A stretch of DNA of 63,759 bases from Halomarinibacterium sp041392205 (GTDB lineage: Bacteria; Bacteroidota; Bacteroidia; Flavobacteriales; Flavobacteriaceae): positions 1-63,759 of the forward strand of contig JAWKMO010000011.1 of assembly GCA_041392205.1 (NCBI GenBank), in the 5' to 3' direction. The notes under the pieces were generated by a model. The model made no database searches. It was given only the letters and a program-made list of their open reading frames with translations, and was not told where the DNA came from. The stretch's first letter is position 1. Each line of letters opens with the position of its first letter. The position numbers were made by a program, and so were the translations under genes. Of this stretch, positions 25,253-33,305 are shown one piece after another.

Positions 25253-26311
25253 ATGAAATACGGGATCGTACTTTGTGTACTCTTCTTCGGGCTTGTTGCG
25301 TGCAATAAAGAGGATGGTGGAACCTACACGGCAACTCCCTTTATACTGGAAATACCCTCCAATTTTGAACAAAATATTCTGCCCCCCATTATCCCAGAAG
25401 ATAATCCTTTAACCGTTGAAGGTATTGCCTTAGGGAAAAAACTTTTCTTCGACCCTATTCTTTCTGCAAATAACACCCAATCGTGTGCAGATTGCCATAG
25501 CCCGCAATCTGGGTTTAGCGATGCCCGAAGGTTTAGTGTAGGAATAAATGGCTCTTTAGGAACTCGAAACTCCATGCCACTTCATAATTTGGCTTGGAAT
25601 TATACTGGAAAGTTTTTTTGGGATGGTCGCGTTAATTCACTAGAGGAACAAATTTTTGAACCCGTTACAAATCCCATCGAAATGGCAAATACGTGGCCCA
25701 ACGCAGTCGCTTCACTTCAAAATACAACAGTATATCCGCCCCTCTTTGAAGCGGCTTTTGGCACCATAACCATAGACTCCATTAAGGTATCCAAAGCGAT
25801 AGCACAATTTGTAAGAACCTTAGTTTCTGCTAATTCTCGTTTTGATCAGTTTCAAAGAGGCGAAATAGACTTAACCCCTTCTGAAGCAAATGGCCTTTCC
25901 GTATTTCTTGATGAGTCAAGAGGCGATTGTTTTCATTGTCACGGAAACCCATTAAACCCATTATGGGCAGATAATATTTTTCATAACAATGGGTTGGACG
26001 AATTTTTTACGGATAAAGGGTTAAGCAATGCAACAGGCGATCCTAGAGACGACGGAAAATTTAAATCCCCTTCGTTACGAAATCTTGCCTTTACGGCCCC
26101 TTACATGCATGACGGTCGTTTTGCTACTTTAGAAGAAGTTATTAATCATTATAGTGAAGGTCTGGTTTATTCTGAAACTATTGACCCCCTTATGAAAAAG
26201 GTAGCCGAAGGGGGTGTTCAACTTACCGAAGAAGATAAAGCCGATCTTAAGGCCTTTTTACTTTCACTTTCCGACCCCAATTTTATAAACAACCCCAATT
26301 TTCAGCAGTAA
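25253..26311 (+). CDS. Di-heme cytochrome c peroxidase, MauG/MbnH-like lipoprotein
   Basis: 352 residues. Lipoprotein signal ends at FFGLVAC, then NKEDGG. Two c-type heme sites are C78-A-D-C81-H82 and C226-F-H-C229-H230. Family motifs are GKKLFFDPILSANNTQSCADCH, here shortened to positions 61-82, RNSMPLHNLAW, FFWDGRVNSLEEQ, FKSPSLRNLAFTAPYMHDGR and FATLEEVINHYSEG, all typical of bacterial CCP/MauG proteins. Because the adjacent upstream gene encodes an MbnP, the likely role is oxidation of that partner rather than general peroxide removal. Last gene of the six-gene operon. No clear terminator follows before the suf promoter 60-95 bp on. Confidence 0.88.
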   Translation: MKYGIVLCVLFFGLVACNKEDGGTYTATPFILEIPSNFEQNILPPIIPEDNPLTVEGIALGKKLFFDPILSANNTQSCADCHSPQSGFSDARRFSVGINGSLGTRNSMPLHNLAWNYTGKFFWDGRVNSLEEQIFEPVTNPIEMANTWPNAVASLQNTTVYPPLFEAAFGTITIDSIKVSKAIAQFVRTLVSANSRFDQFQRGEIDLTPSEANGLSVFLDESRGDCFHCHGNPLNPLWADNIFHNNGLDEFFTDKGLSNATGDPRDDGKFKSPSLRNLAFTAPYMHDGRFATLEEVINHYSEGLVYSETIDPLMKKVAEGGVQLTEEDKADLKAFLLSLSDPNFINNPNFQQ

Positions 26312-26375
26312 CCCTTTTTAACTGTTAACAATAACCTAAATCTATCGTACCATATCATTAAAATGTGCCACAGAT

Positions 26376-26406
26376 ATGGTTAAACAAACCATTTGCAGTA
26401 TATTTG
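26376..26406 (+). promoter_or_regulatory. suf operon promoter with overlapping palindrome
   Basis: The -7 box TATATTTG (26399-26406) is an exact TAnnTTTG, 29 bp before the sufA ATG. Just upstream is a perfect inverted repeat ATGGTT-AAACA-AACCAT (26376-26392) in the spacer/-33 region, where a bound regulator would block or recruit polymerase. The regulator is unknown. Confidence 0.55.
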
Positions 26407-26435
26407 CATTCCTAATTTAGAACAAATCTATATTA

Positions 26436-26765
26436 ATGATTAAGGTAACTGATACTGCAAAAATTAAAATTGCACAGCTAATGAGCGAGGAAGGATACAA
26501 TCCTGAAAAGGATTTTGTACGTGTAGGTGTTAAAAGTGGAGGATGTTCTGGATTATCTTATGAATTAACTTTTGATAAAAATCAAACTCCTGAGGATAAA
26601 CTTTTTGAAGATAACCTAATAAAAATAATCGTTAACAAAAAGAGTTTTTTGTACTTAGTAGGAACCACCTTAGAGTACAGTGGGGGATTAAATGGAAAAG
26701 GATTTGTCTTTAACAACCCTAATGCCAATAGAACCTGTGGTTGTGGAGAAAGTTTTTCACTTTAA
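26436..26765 (+). CDS. sufA: Iron-sulfur A-type carrier (HesB/IscA/SufA family)
   Basis: 109-residue A-type carrier that takes Fe-S clusters from the SufBCD scaffold to target proteins. The three family cysteines are present: C37 in KSGGCSGLSY and C101, C103 in the C-terminal TCGCGESF. Length and spacing are those of the family. As the first gene of the suf operon it follows a good -7 box. It is separated from sufB by 16 bp. Cytoplasmic. Confidence 0.93.
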   Translation: MIKVTDTAKIKIAQLMSEEGYNPEKDFVRVGVKSGGCSGLSYELTFDKNQTPEDKLFEDNLIKIIVNKKSFLYLVGTTLEYSGGLNGKGFVFNNPNANRTCGCGESFSL

Positions 26766-26781
26766 AAGGCAGTAAAAAAAA

Positions 26782-28230
26782 ATGGGAAAATTTACAGAAG
26801 ACGATTTAAAAAAAGAGCTAGAAACCAAAGAATATGAGTATGGCTTTTATACCGACATAGAATCGGATACGTTTCCTGTGGGTTTAAATGAGGATATTGT
26901 TAAGGCCATTTCTCTAAAAAAAGAAGAACCCCAATGGATGACCGAGTGGCGTTTGGAGTCCTTTAGGGCTTGGCAACAAATGGAAGAACCTACTTGGGCT
27001 AATGTAACTTATCAAAAACCCAATTTCCAGAATATTTCTTATTATTCTGCCCCAGGGAAAAAGAAAAAATATAAAAGTTTGGACGAAGTAGATCCAGAAT
27101 TGTTAGAAACTTTTAGCAAATTAGGTATTTCACTAGACGAACAAAAAAAACTTACCGGTGTTGCTGTAGATATTGTTATGGACTCTGTTTCTGTCGCAAC
27201 TACCTTTAAAGAAACCTTGTCCAAAAAAGGGATCATTTTTTGCTCCATTTCTGAAGCCATACAAAAACATCCAGAGCTTGTTAAAAAATACTTGGGTACG
27301 GTAGTCCCCCAAAAAGACAACTTTTATGCTGCACTTAATAGTGCTGTTTTTAGTGACGGTTCTTTTTGCTATATCCCAAAAGGCGTTCGTTGCCCCATGG
27401 AACTTTCCACTTATTTTAGAATTAATCAAGCAGGCACGGGTCAGTTTGAACGCACTCTGGTGATTGCCGATGAAGGTAGCTATGTAAGTTATTTAGAAGG
27501 ATGTACCGCTCCCAGCAGGGATGAAAACCAATTACATGCAGCGGTAGTAGAACTTATTGCCCTTGATAATGCAGAAATTAAATACTCTACCGTACAAAAT
27601 TGGTATCCTGGAGGTAAAGACGGAAAAGGAGGGGTTTTTAACTTCGTTACCAAAAGAGGACTTTGCGAAAAGAAAGCTAAAATTTCTTGGACTCAAGTTG
27701 AAACAGGAAGTGCTGTAACTTGGAAATACCCAAGCTGTGTATTAAAAGGAGATCATTCTATTGGCGAGTTTTACTCTATAGCGGTTACCAATAACTACCA
27801 ACAAGCCGATACTGGGACCAAAATGATTCATCTAGGAAAAAATACCCGTAGTACTATCATTTCAAAAGGAATTTCTGCTGGACAATCTCAAAATAGCTAC
27901 CGCGGGTTAGTAAAAATAAGCCCTAGAGCAGAGAATGCCCGAAATTTTTCCCAATGCGACTCGCTTCTTATGGGGAACCATTGTGGTGCACACACCTTCC
28001 CGTATATTGAAGCAAATAACAAAACGGCACAAATAGAACACGAAGCTACCACCAGTAAAATTGGAGAAGACCAAATATTTTATTGCAACCAAAGAGGGAT
28101 TCCTACCGAAAAAGCCATTGCCCTTATTGTAAATGGCTTTAGCAAAGAAGTTTTAAACAAACTCCCAATGGAATTTGCCGTAGAAGCTCAAAAATTATTA
28201 GAAATAAGTTTAGAAGGATCTGTAGGATAA
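26782..28230 (+). CDS. sufB: Fe-S cluster assembly scaffold SufB
   Basis: 482 residues, core subunit of the SufBC2D complex on which clusters are built. The beta-helix region carries the conserved phrases GSFCYIPKGVRCPMELSTYF, SYLEGCTAP and NWYPGGKDGKGGVFNF. C392 (FSQCDSLLMG) and E421 (IEHEATTSKIGED) sit at a constant 13-residue offset from the E. coli sulfur acceptor C405 and E434, so the active positions are intact. Between sufB and sufC a 100-bp spacer and a small lipoprotein gene are inserted, unlike the usual tight sufBCD order. Confidence 0.97.
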   Translation: MGKFTEDDLKKELETKEYEYGFYTDIESDTFPVGLNEDIVKAISLKKEEPQWMTEWRLESFRAWQQMEEPTWANVTYQKPNFQNISYYSAPGKKKKYKSLDEVDPELLETFSKLGISLDEQKKLTGVAVDIVMDSVSVATTFKETLSKKGIIFCSISEAIQKHPELVKKYLGTVVPQKDNFYAALNSAVFSDGSFCYIPKGVRCPMELSTYFRINQAGTGQFERTLVIADEGSYVSYLEGCTAPSRDENQLHAAVVELIALDNAEIKYSTVQNWYPGGKDGKGGVFNFVTKRGLCEKKAKISWTQVETGSAVTWKYPSCVLKGDHSIGEFYSIAVTNNYQQADTGTKMIHLGKNTRSTIISKGISAGQSQNSYRGLVKISPRAENARNFSQCDSLLMGNHCGAHTFPYIEANNKTAQIEHEATTSKIGEDQIFYCNQRGIPTEKAIALIVNGFSKEVLNKLPMEFAVEAQKLLEISLEGSVG

Positions 28231-28330
28231 AAAATTAAATCATGAACTCCTCACAAATACCATGTATAACCCTAATGAAGATGAATAAATTAGGCATTCT
28301 ATCTTTCACCTTATCAAATATTTAATTCAG

Positions 28331-28750
28331 ATGAAAAAAATACTATTTATAATGTCCCTTTTGCTTTCTGTGAGCCTTTTATCTTGTAAAAATTCTGAAG
28401 AAAAAACAGAAACTGGAGAAAGTAGCACTCCTAAATTATTAGATAATGAGTTTAACAGCTATACAGGAGAATATTTTTATTCTCAAGAAGGGGCCGTACT
28501 AAAAGGCGATTACTTTATATATGCTGTTACCATGGATGAAATGGCAAAGGATTTGGGCGCAAGAATATCCTCCATTAAAAAGGAGGAATACGATATGGTT
28601 CCTGTCGTGGTAAAAGGTGTGGTAGAAGTAAATCCTGCTTATGCAAGAGGAGAAAAAGTATGGGAACAAATTATAACCATTAAAGAAATTGTTTCGGTAA
28701 GTGAAACCCCTGCCGAAATTGATGTAACTATTGAAGAAAAGAAAAGTTAA
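28331..28750 (+). CDS. Small lipoprotein inside the suf operon, unknown function
   Basis: 139 residues. Signal peptide with lipobox LSVSLLSC, then KNSEEKTETGE, a short acidic linker and a compact domain of about 95 residues (YTGEYFYSQEGAVLKGDYFIY, positions 45-65, then VPVVVKGVVEVNP and EIDVTIEEKK) whose alternating pattern suggests a beta-barrel such as an OB fold. I recognise no family. It should sit in the periplasm or outer membrane, while all Suf proteins are cytoplasmic. Its stop codon overlaps the sufC start by 1 bp, which shows real co-translation with the operon. Confidence 0.75.
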   Translation: MKKILFIMSLLLSVSLLSCKNSEEKTETGESSTPKLLDNEFNSYTGEYFYSQEGAVLKGDYFIYAVTMDEMAKDLGARISSIKKEEYDMVPVVVKGVVEVNPAYARGEKVWEQIITIKEIVSVSETPAEIDVTIEEKKS

Positions 28751-29505
28751 TGATGCTTAAAATAAAAAACTTACACGCAAGTGTAGAAGATAAGGACATT
28801 TTAAAAGGAATAAATCTAACCGTTAATGCAGGAGAAGTACATGCTATTATGGGTCCTAACGGTTCTGGTAAAAGTACTTTCGCTTCTGTTATTGCTGGAA
28901 AAGAAGAGTTTGAAGTTACCAAAGGAGACATCCTCTTTGAAGGGGAGGATATTTCTGAATTAGATCCAGAAGAAAGAGCCCATAAAGGGGTGTTTCTTTC
29001 GTTTCAATATCCCGTAGAAATACCAGGGGTATCGGTAACCAATTTCATTAAAACTGCCATTAACGAAACCCGCAAATCTAAAGGTCAAGAAGATATGCCG
29101 GCTGCAGAAATGCTTAAAAAAATTAAAGAAAAAGCCGATTTATTGGAAATTGACAGAAAGTTCTTATCTCGCTCCTTAAATGAAGGTTTTTCGGGAGGGG
29201 AAAAAAAACGAAACGAAATTTTCCAACTGGCTATGTTAGAGCCTAAACTCGCCATTCTTGACGAAACCGATTCGGGACTTGATATTGATGCCCTAAAAAT
29301 TGTGGCAAACGGAGTTAATAAACTACGAAATTCTGAAAATGCAGTAATTGTGATTACGCATTACCAACGTTTGTTAGATTACATTGTCCCCGATTTTGTA
29401 CATGTATTAATGGACGGGAAAATTGTAAAGTCTGGTACCAAAGAATTGGCTTATGAACTTGAAGAAAAAGGGTACGATTGGATAAAAGAAGAAGTAAAGG
29501 CATAA
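28750..29505 (+). CDS. sufC: Fe-S cluster assembly ATPase SufC
   Basis: 251-residue ABC-type ATPase that drives shape change in SufBC2D. Walker A is GPNGSGKST (35-43), the ABC signature is FSGGEKKRNE (147-156) and Walker B plus D-loop is LAILDETDSGLDID (167-180), which is the typical SufC sequence. A second ATG lies 3 bp downstream and could equally be used. The first ATG overlaps the preceding stop. Cytoplasmic, no transmembrane partner. Confidence 0.98.
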   Translation: MMLKIKNLHASVEDKDILKGINLTVNAGEVHAIMGPNGSGKSTFASVIAGKEEFEVTKGDILFEGEDISELDPEERAHKGVFLSFQYPVEIPGVSVTNFIKTAINETRKSKGQEDMPAAEMLKKIKEKADLLEIDRKFLSRSLNEGFSGGEKKRNEIFQLAMLEPKLAILDETDSGLDIDALKIVANGVNKLRNSENAVIVITHYQRLLDYIVPDFVHVLMDGKIVKSGTKELAYELEEKGYDWIKEEVKA

Positions 29506-29509
29506 TGAA

Positions 29510-30823
29510 ATGAGTTTAAAAGAAAAAATACTTTCCTCGTACATTGCTTTCGAAGACTATTTGGACGACGATTCTCCTATTCATGACCTTCGTAACAAAG
29601 CCATAAAAACCTTTGAAAATGAAGGATTCCCTTCAAAAAAAGCGGAAGCTTGGAAATATACTTCCCTCAATTCTATATTAAAAGAAGACTATAGCATTTT
29701 TCCAAAAAAAGAAACAGCCGTTGAGTTTAAAGACATAAAAAAGTACTTTTTACACGACATTGACACCTACAAAATTGTCTTTGTCGATGGATTGTACAGT
29801 TCGTTTCTTTCCTCCACAACGCACGACGGCATGGATATTTGTTTATTGTCTGCCGCCCTTAGCAAAGAGAAGTACAAACCTGTTATAGAAACTTACTTTA
29901 ATAAAGCCGCTAAAGAAGATAGCCTTACTTCTTTAAACACAGCTTTTGCAAAAGAAGGGGCTTATATTTTTATTCCGAAACACAAAGAAGTTGAAAAACC
30001 CGTAGAAATTATAAATTTTTATACGGGTAGTGATACTGCCTTAATGCTCCAGCCCCGTAATTTAATTATTGTAGCAGAAAATGCGCACATTCAAATTATT
30101 GAACGGCACCAAAGTCTTTCAGAAAATCTAGTATTAACCAATGTGGTAACCGAGATTTTTGTTGAAAAAAGAGCCTTTGTGGATTATTATAAAATTCAAA
30201 ATGATTTGCCTTCGGCTTCATTAATAGATAATACCTACATAAAGCAAGAGCGCGATAGTGTATGTAGTGTTCATACCATTTCATTTGGCGGAAAACTTAC
30301 TCGTAACAATCTTCATTTTTACCAGCAAGGGGAAAATGCCAATTCCATTTTAAAAGGAATAACCCTCTTGGAAGGAAAGCAACATGTAGATCACAACACC
30401 TTGGTCCATCATACTGCACCTAATTGTGAAAGCCACCAAGATTATAAAGGTATTTTTGATGATGATGCTACAGGTGTTTTCAATGGAAAAATTTATGTAG
30501 AAAAAGACGCACAAAAGTTAAATGCATTTCAGCAAAACAACAACATTCTTATTAGCGATAAAGCTACTATTAACGCCAAGCCGCAACTAGAAATTTTTGC
30601 CGATGACGTAAAATGTTCTCATGGATGTACCATTGGGCAATTGGATGAAGATGCTATGTTTTACCTTCGTTCGCGTGGTATTGGAGAAAAAGAGGCACGC
30701 GCCTTATTAATGTATGCTTTTGCCAATAACATTCTGGAAAGTGTAAAAATTCCTGAATTAAAAAAACGAATCAATAAGCTTATTGCCAACAAAATAGGAG
30801 TAAGCTTAGGTTTCGATCTATAA
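29510..30823 (+). CDS. sufD: Fe-S cluster assembly protein SufD
   Basis: 437-residue SufB paralogue and partner in SufBC2D. N-terminal phrase EGFPSKKAEAWKYTSL is typical. The C-terminal core has HVDHNTLVHHTAPNCESHQ, FNGKIYVEKDAQKLNAFQQN and DVKCSHGCTIGQLDEDAMFY; the histidine in CSHGC matches the residue proposed to bind iron at the SufB-SufD interface. It begins 4 bp after sufC. Sequence is intact and of normal length. Confidence 0.97.
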   Translation: MSLKEKILSSYIAFEDYLDDDSPIHDLRNKAIKTFENEGFPSKKAEAWKYTSLNSILKEDYSIFPKKETAVEFKDIKKYFLHDIDTYKIVFVDGLYSSFLSSTTHDGMDICLLSAALSKEKYKPVIETYFNKAAKEDSLTSLNTAFAKEGAYIFIPKHKEVEKPVEIINFYTGSDTALMLQPRNLIIVAENAHIQIIERHQSLSENLVLTNVVTEIFVEKRAFVDYYKIQNDLPSASLIDNTYIKQERDSVCSVHTISFGGKLTRNNLHFYQQGENANSILKGITLLEGKQHVDHNTLVHHTAPNCESHQDYKGIFDDDATGVFNGKIYVEKDAQKLNAFQQNNNILISDKATINAKPQLEIFADDVKCSHGCTIGQLDEDAMFYLRSRGIGEKEARALLMYAFANNILESVKIPELKKRINKLIANKIGVSLGFDL

Positions 30824-30840
30824 AAAATTTCACCAACAAA

Positions 30841-32064
30841 ATGGTTGTGAGTTTCGATGTTCAAAAAATACGCGAAGATTTCCCTATCCTTAAAAGGCAA
30901 GTAAATGGATATCCGCTGGTGTATTTGGACAATGCGGCTACCTCACAAAAACCGCAAACCGTAATAGATTGCATTGCCCATTATTATTCGTATTACAATG
31001 CAAACATCCATAGAGGCGTACACACCCTCTCGCAAGAAGCGACTAATGCCTACGAACTAGCCAGAAAGAAAATTCAAAAACACTTTGGCATAGCGCATCC
31101 GGAGGAAGTTATTTTTACCTCGGGAACCACCCACGGAATCAATCTCATTGCAAACGGATTTTCATCCTTTTTACAACAAGGAGACGAAATACTGGTTTCG
31201 GCGATGGAGCATCATTCAAATATTGTTCCTTGGCAAATGCTTTGTGAAAGAACAAACGCTATTTTGAAAGTAATTCCGATGAACGAAACGGGAGAATTGT
31301 TGATGGAGGAATTTGAAAAATTACTTTCAAAAAATACCAAACTCGTTTTTGTCAATCATGTTTCAAATGCATTGGGAACCATTAATCCTATTGCGTCAAT
31401 TATAAAAAGTGCCCACAAAGTAGGTGCCGCTGTTTTAATAGATGGAGCACAATCTTGTGCGCATATAAAACCCAACTTACAAGATTTAAAAGTAGATTTT
31501 TACGTCACCTCAGCACATAAAATGTGTGGCCCTACGGGCGTAGGAATGCTTTACGGAAAAAAAGAATGGCTCGAAAAACTACCTCCTTATCAAGGAGGTG
31601 GCGAAATGATAAAAGAAGTAACCTTCGAAAAAACTACTTATGCAGATCTCCCTCACAAATTTGAAGCAGGAACACCCAATATTGCTGGAGGAATTGCCTT
31701 TGGCGTAGCTATTGACTATTTAAATGCTATAGGTTTTGAAACCATGACATCTTATGAAGAAGCACTACTCTCCTATGCCACCTCAGAATTATTAAAAGTT
31801 GAAGGGTTAAAAATATACGGTACCTCAAAACACAAAACTTCGGTCATTTCTTTTAATTTGGAAGGGATACATCCCTACGATGTGGGTACCATCTTGGACA
31901 AATTAGGTATTGCTGTTCGCACAGGACACCATTGTGCACAACCCATCATGGATTTTTACAACATTCCCGGTACGGTACGTGCATCATTTTCATTTTATAA
32001 TACCAAAGATGAAGTAGACACCTTAGTAAACGCAATTAAAAAGGCAAAAAGGATGCTTAGTTAA
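30841..32064 (+). CDS. sufS: Cysteine desulfurase SufS
   Basis: 407-residue PLP enzyme that takes sulfur from cysteine for cluster assembly. Family landmarks: YLDNAATSQKP, HRGVHTLSQEAT, EHHSNIVPWQ, DGAQSCAHIK, the PLP lysine K227 in SAHKMCGPTG and the catalytic persulfide cysteine C365 in RTGHHCAQPIMD. The RxGHHCA form places it in group II (SufS) and not IscS. The sulfur acceptor SufE is encoded 0.5 kb downstream after a lipoprotein gene. Confidence 0.97.
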   Translation: MVVSFDVQKIREDFPILKRQVNGYPLVYLDNAATSQKPQTVIDCIAHYYSYYNANIHRGVHTLSQEATNAYELARKKIQKHFGIAHPEEVIFTSGTTHGINLIANGFSSFLQQGDEILVSAMEHHSNIVPWQMLCERTNAILKVIPMNETGELLMEEFEKLLSKNTKLVFVNHVSNALGTINPIASIIKSAHKVGAAVLIDGAQSCAHIKPNLQDLKVDFYVTSAHKMCGPTGVGMLYGKKEWLEKLPPYQGGGEMIKEVTFEKTTYADLPHKFEAGTPNIAGGIAFGVAIDYLNAIGFETMTSYEEALLSYATSELLKVEGLKIYGTSKHKTSVISFNLEGIHPYDVGTILDKLGIAVRTGHHCAQPIMDFYNIPGTVRASFSFYNTKDEVDTLVNAIKKAKRMLS

Positions 32065-32110
32065 CTTCATTTTAAAACATAACTAATAAGAAATATAATA
32101 TCTTAGACTT

Positions 32111-32545
32111 ATGAAAAAATATATCGTAATTTTCTTATCTACCCTTTTTATGATGGGTTGTGACGAAACCAAAAAAGTAATTGATGTGGCTGGAAATGTG
32201 CAACTTTCAGGAAATTATATTGTAAAAACCCTCAACGGAACTGAAATTTCTGAAAAAGCGCCCAATATTGTTTTTACGGCACTAGATAAAGCCGTAAACG
32301 GAAACACAGGATGCAACCGTTTTTTTGGAAATTATACCCTAGACCTTTATGTGCTCACTTTCTCTGAAATAGCCTCTACCGAAATGGCTTGCGACCAACC
32401 TATTATGGATACTGAAAATGCTTTTTTAGTTGCTTTACAAAATACAGGATCGTATGCCCTACAAAATGGGGAACTAACCCTTTATTCTAAAAACGATAGG
32501 ACAGTATTGCTTACAGCCACTAAAGAAAAAACATCTGGAAATTAA
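32111..32545 (+). CDS. META (HslJ-like) domain lipoprotein in the suf operon
   Basis: 144 residues. Lipobox in FMMGC (C18). The mature part is one META domain: LSGNYIVKTLNGTEIS, NGNTGCNRFFGNYTLD, and FSEIASTEMACDQPIM, with the family cysteines in GCNRF and MACDQ. META/HslJ lipoproteins are linked to stress, but their molecular role is unsettled. It lies between sufS (46-bp gap) and sufE (4-bp gap), so it is co-transcribed with the iron-sulfur genes although it is extracytoplasmic. Confidence 0.85.
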   Translation: MKKYIVIFLSTLFMMGCDETKKVIDVAGNVQLSGNYIVKTLNGTEISEKAPNIVFTALDKAVNGNTGCNRFFGNYTLDLYVLTFSEIASTEMACDQPIMDTENAFLVALQNTGSYALQNGELTLYSKNDRTVLLTATKEKTSGN

Positions 32546-32549
32546 AATA

Positions 32550-32975
32550 ATGACTATTGCCGCTATACAAGAAGATTTAATAGATGAGTTTTCCCTCTTT
32601 GATGATTGGATGGATAAATATGAACACCTAATCGAATTAGGTAAATCTTTACCCATTATTGACCCTTCATTAAAAACAGAAGATCGCCTTATAAAAGGAT
32701 GCCAAAGCAAAGTGTGGCTTAATGCCAAATTGATTGATAACAACGTTGTTTTTACTGCCGATAGTGATGCTATTATTACAAAAGGGATTATTGCCGTTTT
32801 AATTAAGGTTTTCTCAAACCAGACTCCACAAGAAATAATAAAAGCAGAAACTGTGTTTATTGATAAAATTGGATTAAAAGAACACCTTTCCCCTACCCGC
32901 GCTAATGGATTGGTTTCTATGATCAAACAAATGAAATTATACGCCTTAGCTTTTCAAGCGCAGCAAAAAAATTAA
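32550..32975 (+). CDS. sufE: Cysteine desulfurase activator SufE
   Basis: 141 residues. It accepts persulfide sulfur from SufS and passes it to SufB. The acceptor C51 lies in the loop RLIKGCQSKVWL at the same residue number as in E. coli SufE. The helical C-terminal part (LSPTRANGLVSMIKQMK) is typical. 3 bp separate it from the sufT-like gene. Cytoplasmic. Confidence 0.95.
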   Translation: MTIAAIQEDLIDEFSLFDDWMDKYEHLIELGKSLPIIDPSLKTEDRLIKGCQSKVWLNAKLIDNNVVFTADSDAIITKGIIAVLIKVFSNQTPQEIIKAETVFIDKIGLKEHLSPTRANGLVSMIKQMKLYALAFQAQQKN

Positions 32976-32978
32976 ATT

Positions 32979-33305
32979 ATGAGTACGACAGAAATAGATA
33001 CCACCGAATTAGGTGAAAAAATAGTAAAAGTTCTTAAAACCATTTTTGATCCAGAAATTCCAGTAGATATTTACGAACTAGGCCTTATTTACGATGTGTT
33101 TGTAAACGAAGATCAAGAAGTAAAAATTCTTATGACCCTTACTACACCCAACTGCCCTGTTGCCGAAACCTTGCCCTTGGAAGTAGAAGAAAAAGTAAAG
33201 AGTATTAAAATGGTAAAAGACGCCGAGGTAGAAATTACTTTCGACCCCCCCTGGAGCCAAGATTTAATGAGTGAAGAAGCAAAATTAGAATTAGGAATGC
33301 TCTAA
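32979..33305 (+). CDS. sufT: SufT-like Fe-S maturation factor (MIP18/DUF59)
   Basis: 108 residues, a stand-alone MIP18-family domain used in late iron-sulfur cluster delivery. Motifs are TIFDPEIPVDIYELGLIYDV, MTLTTPNCPVAETLP with the conserved C59, and ITFDPPWSQDLMSEEAK. In the TTPNCP...DPPW pattern it matches the SufT/PaaD-like group. Its TAA overlaps the ATG of the next gene (TAATG), so the two are coupled. Confidence 0.92.
   Translation: MSTTEIDTTELGEKIVKVLKTIFDPEIPVDIYELGLIYDVFVNEDQEVKILMTLTTPNCPVAETLPLEVEEKVKSIKMVKDAEVEITFDPPWSQDLMSEEAKLELGML

Noticed and set aside
17736..26311. Methanobactin biosynthesis locus
   Set aside because: Only MbnP- and MbnH-like genes are present; there is no precursor peptide and no MbnB/MbnC-type gene. 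The pair is known to occur without methanobactin genes.
28242..28325. 27-codon plus-strand frame in the sufB to lipoprotein spacer
   Set aside because: No family-like pattern and no ribosome-binding or promoter signal; short frames are expected in a 100-bp AT-rich spacer.
32474..32926. 150-codon open frame on the minus strand
   Set aside because: Antisense to the META lipoprotein and sufE; a shadow of the codon bias on the other strand.
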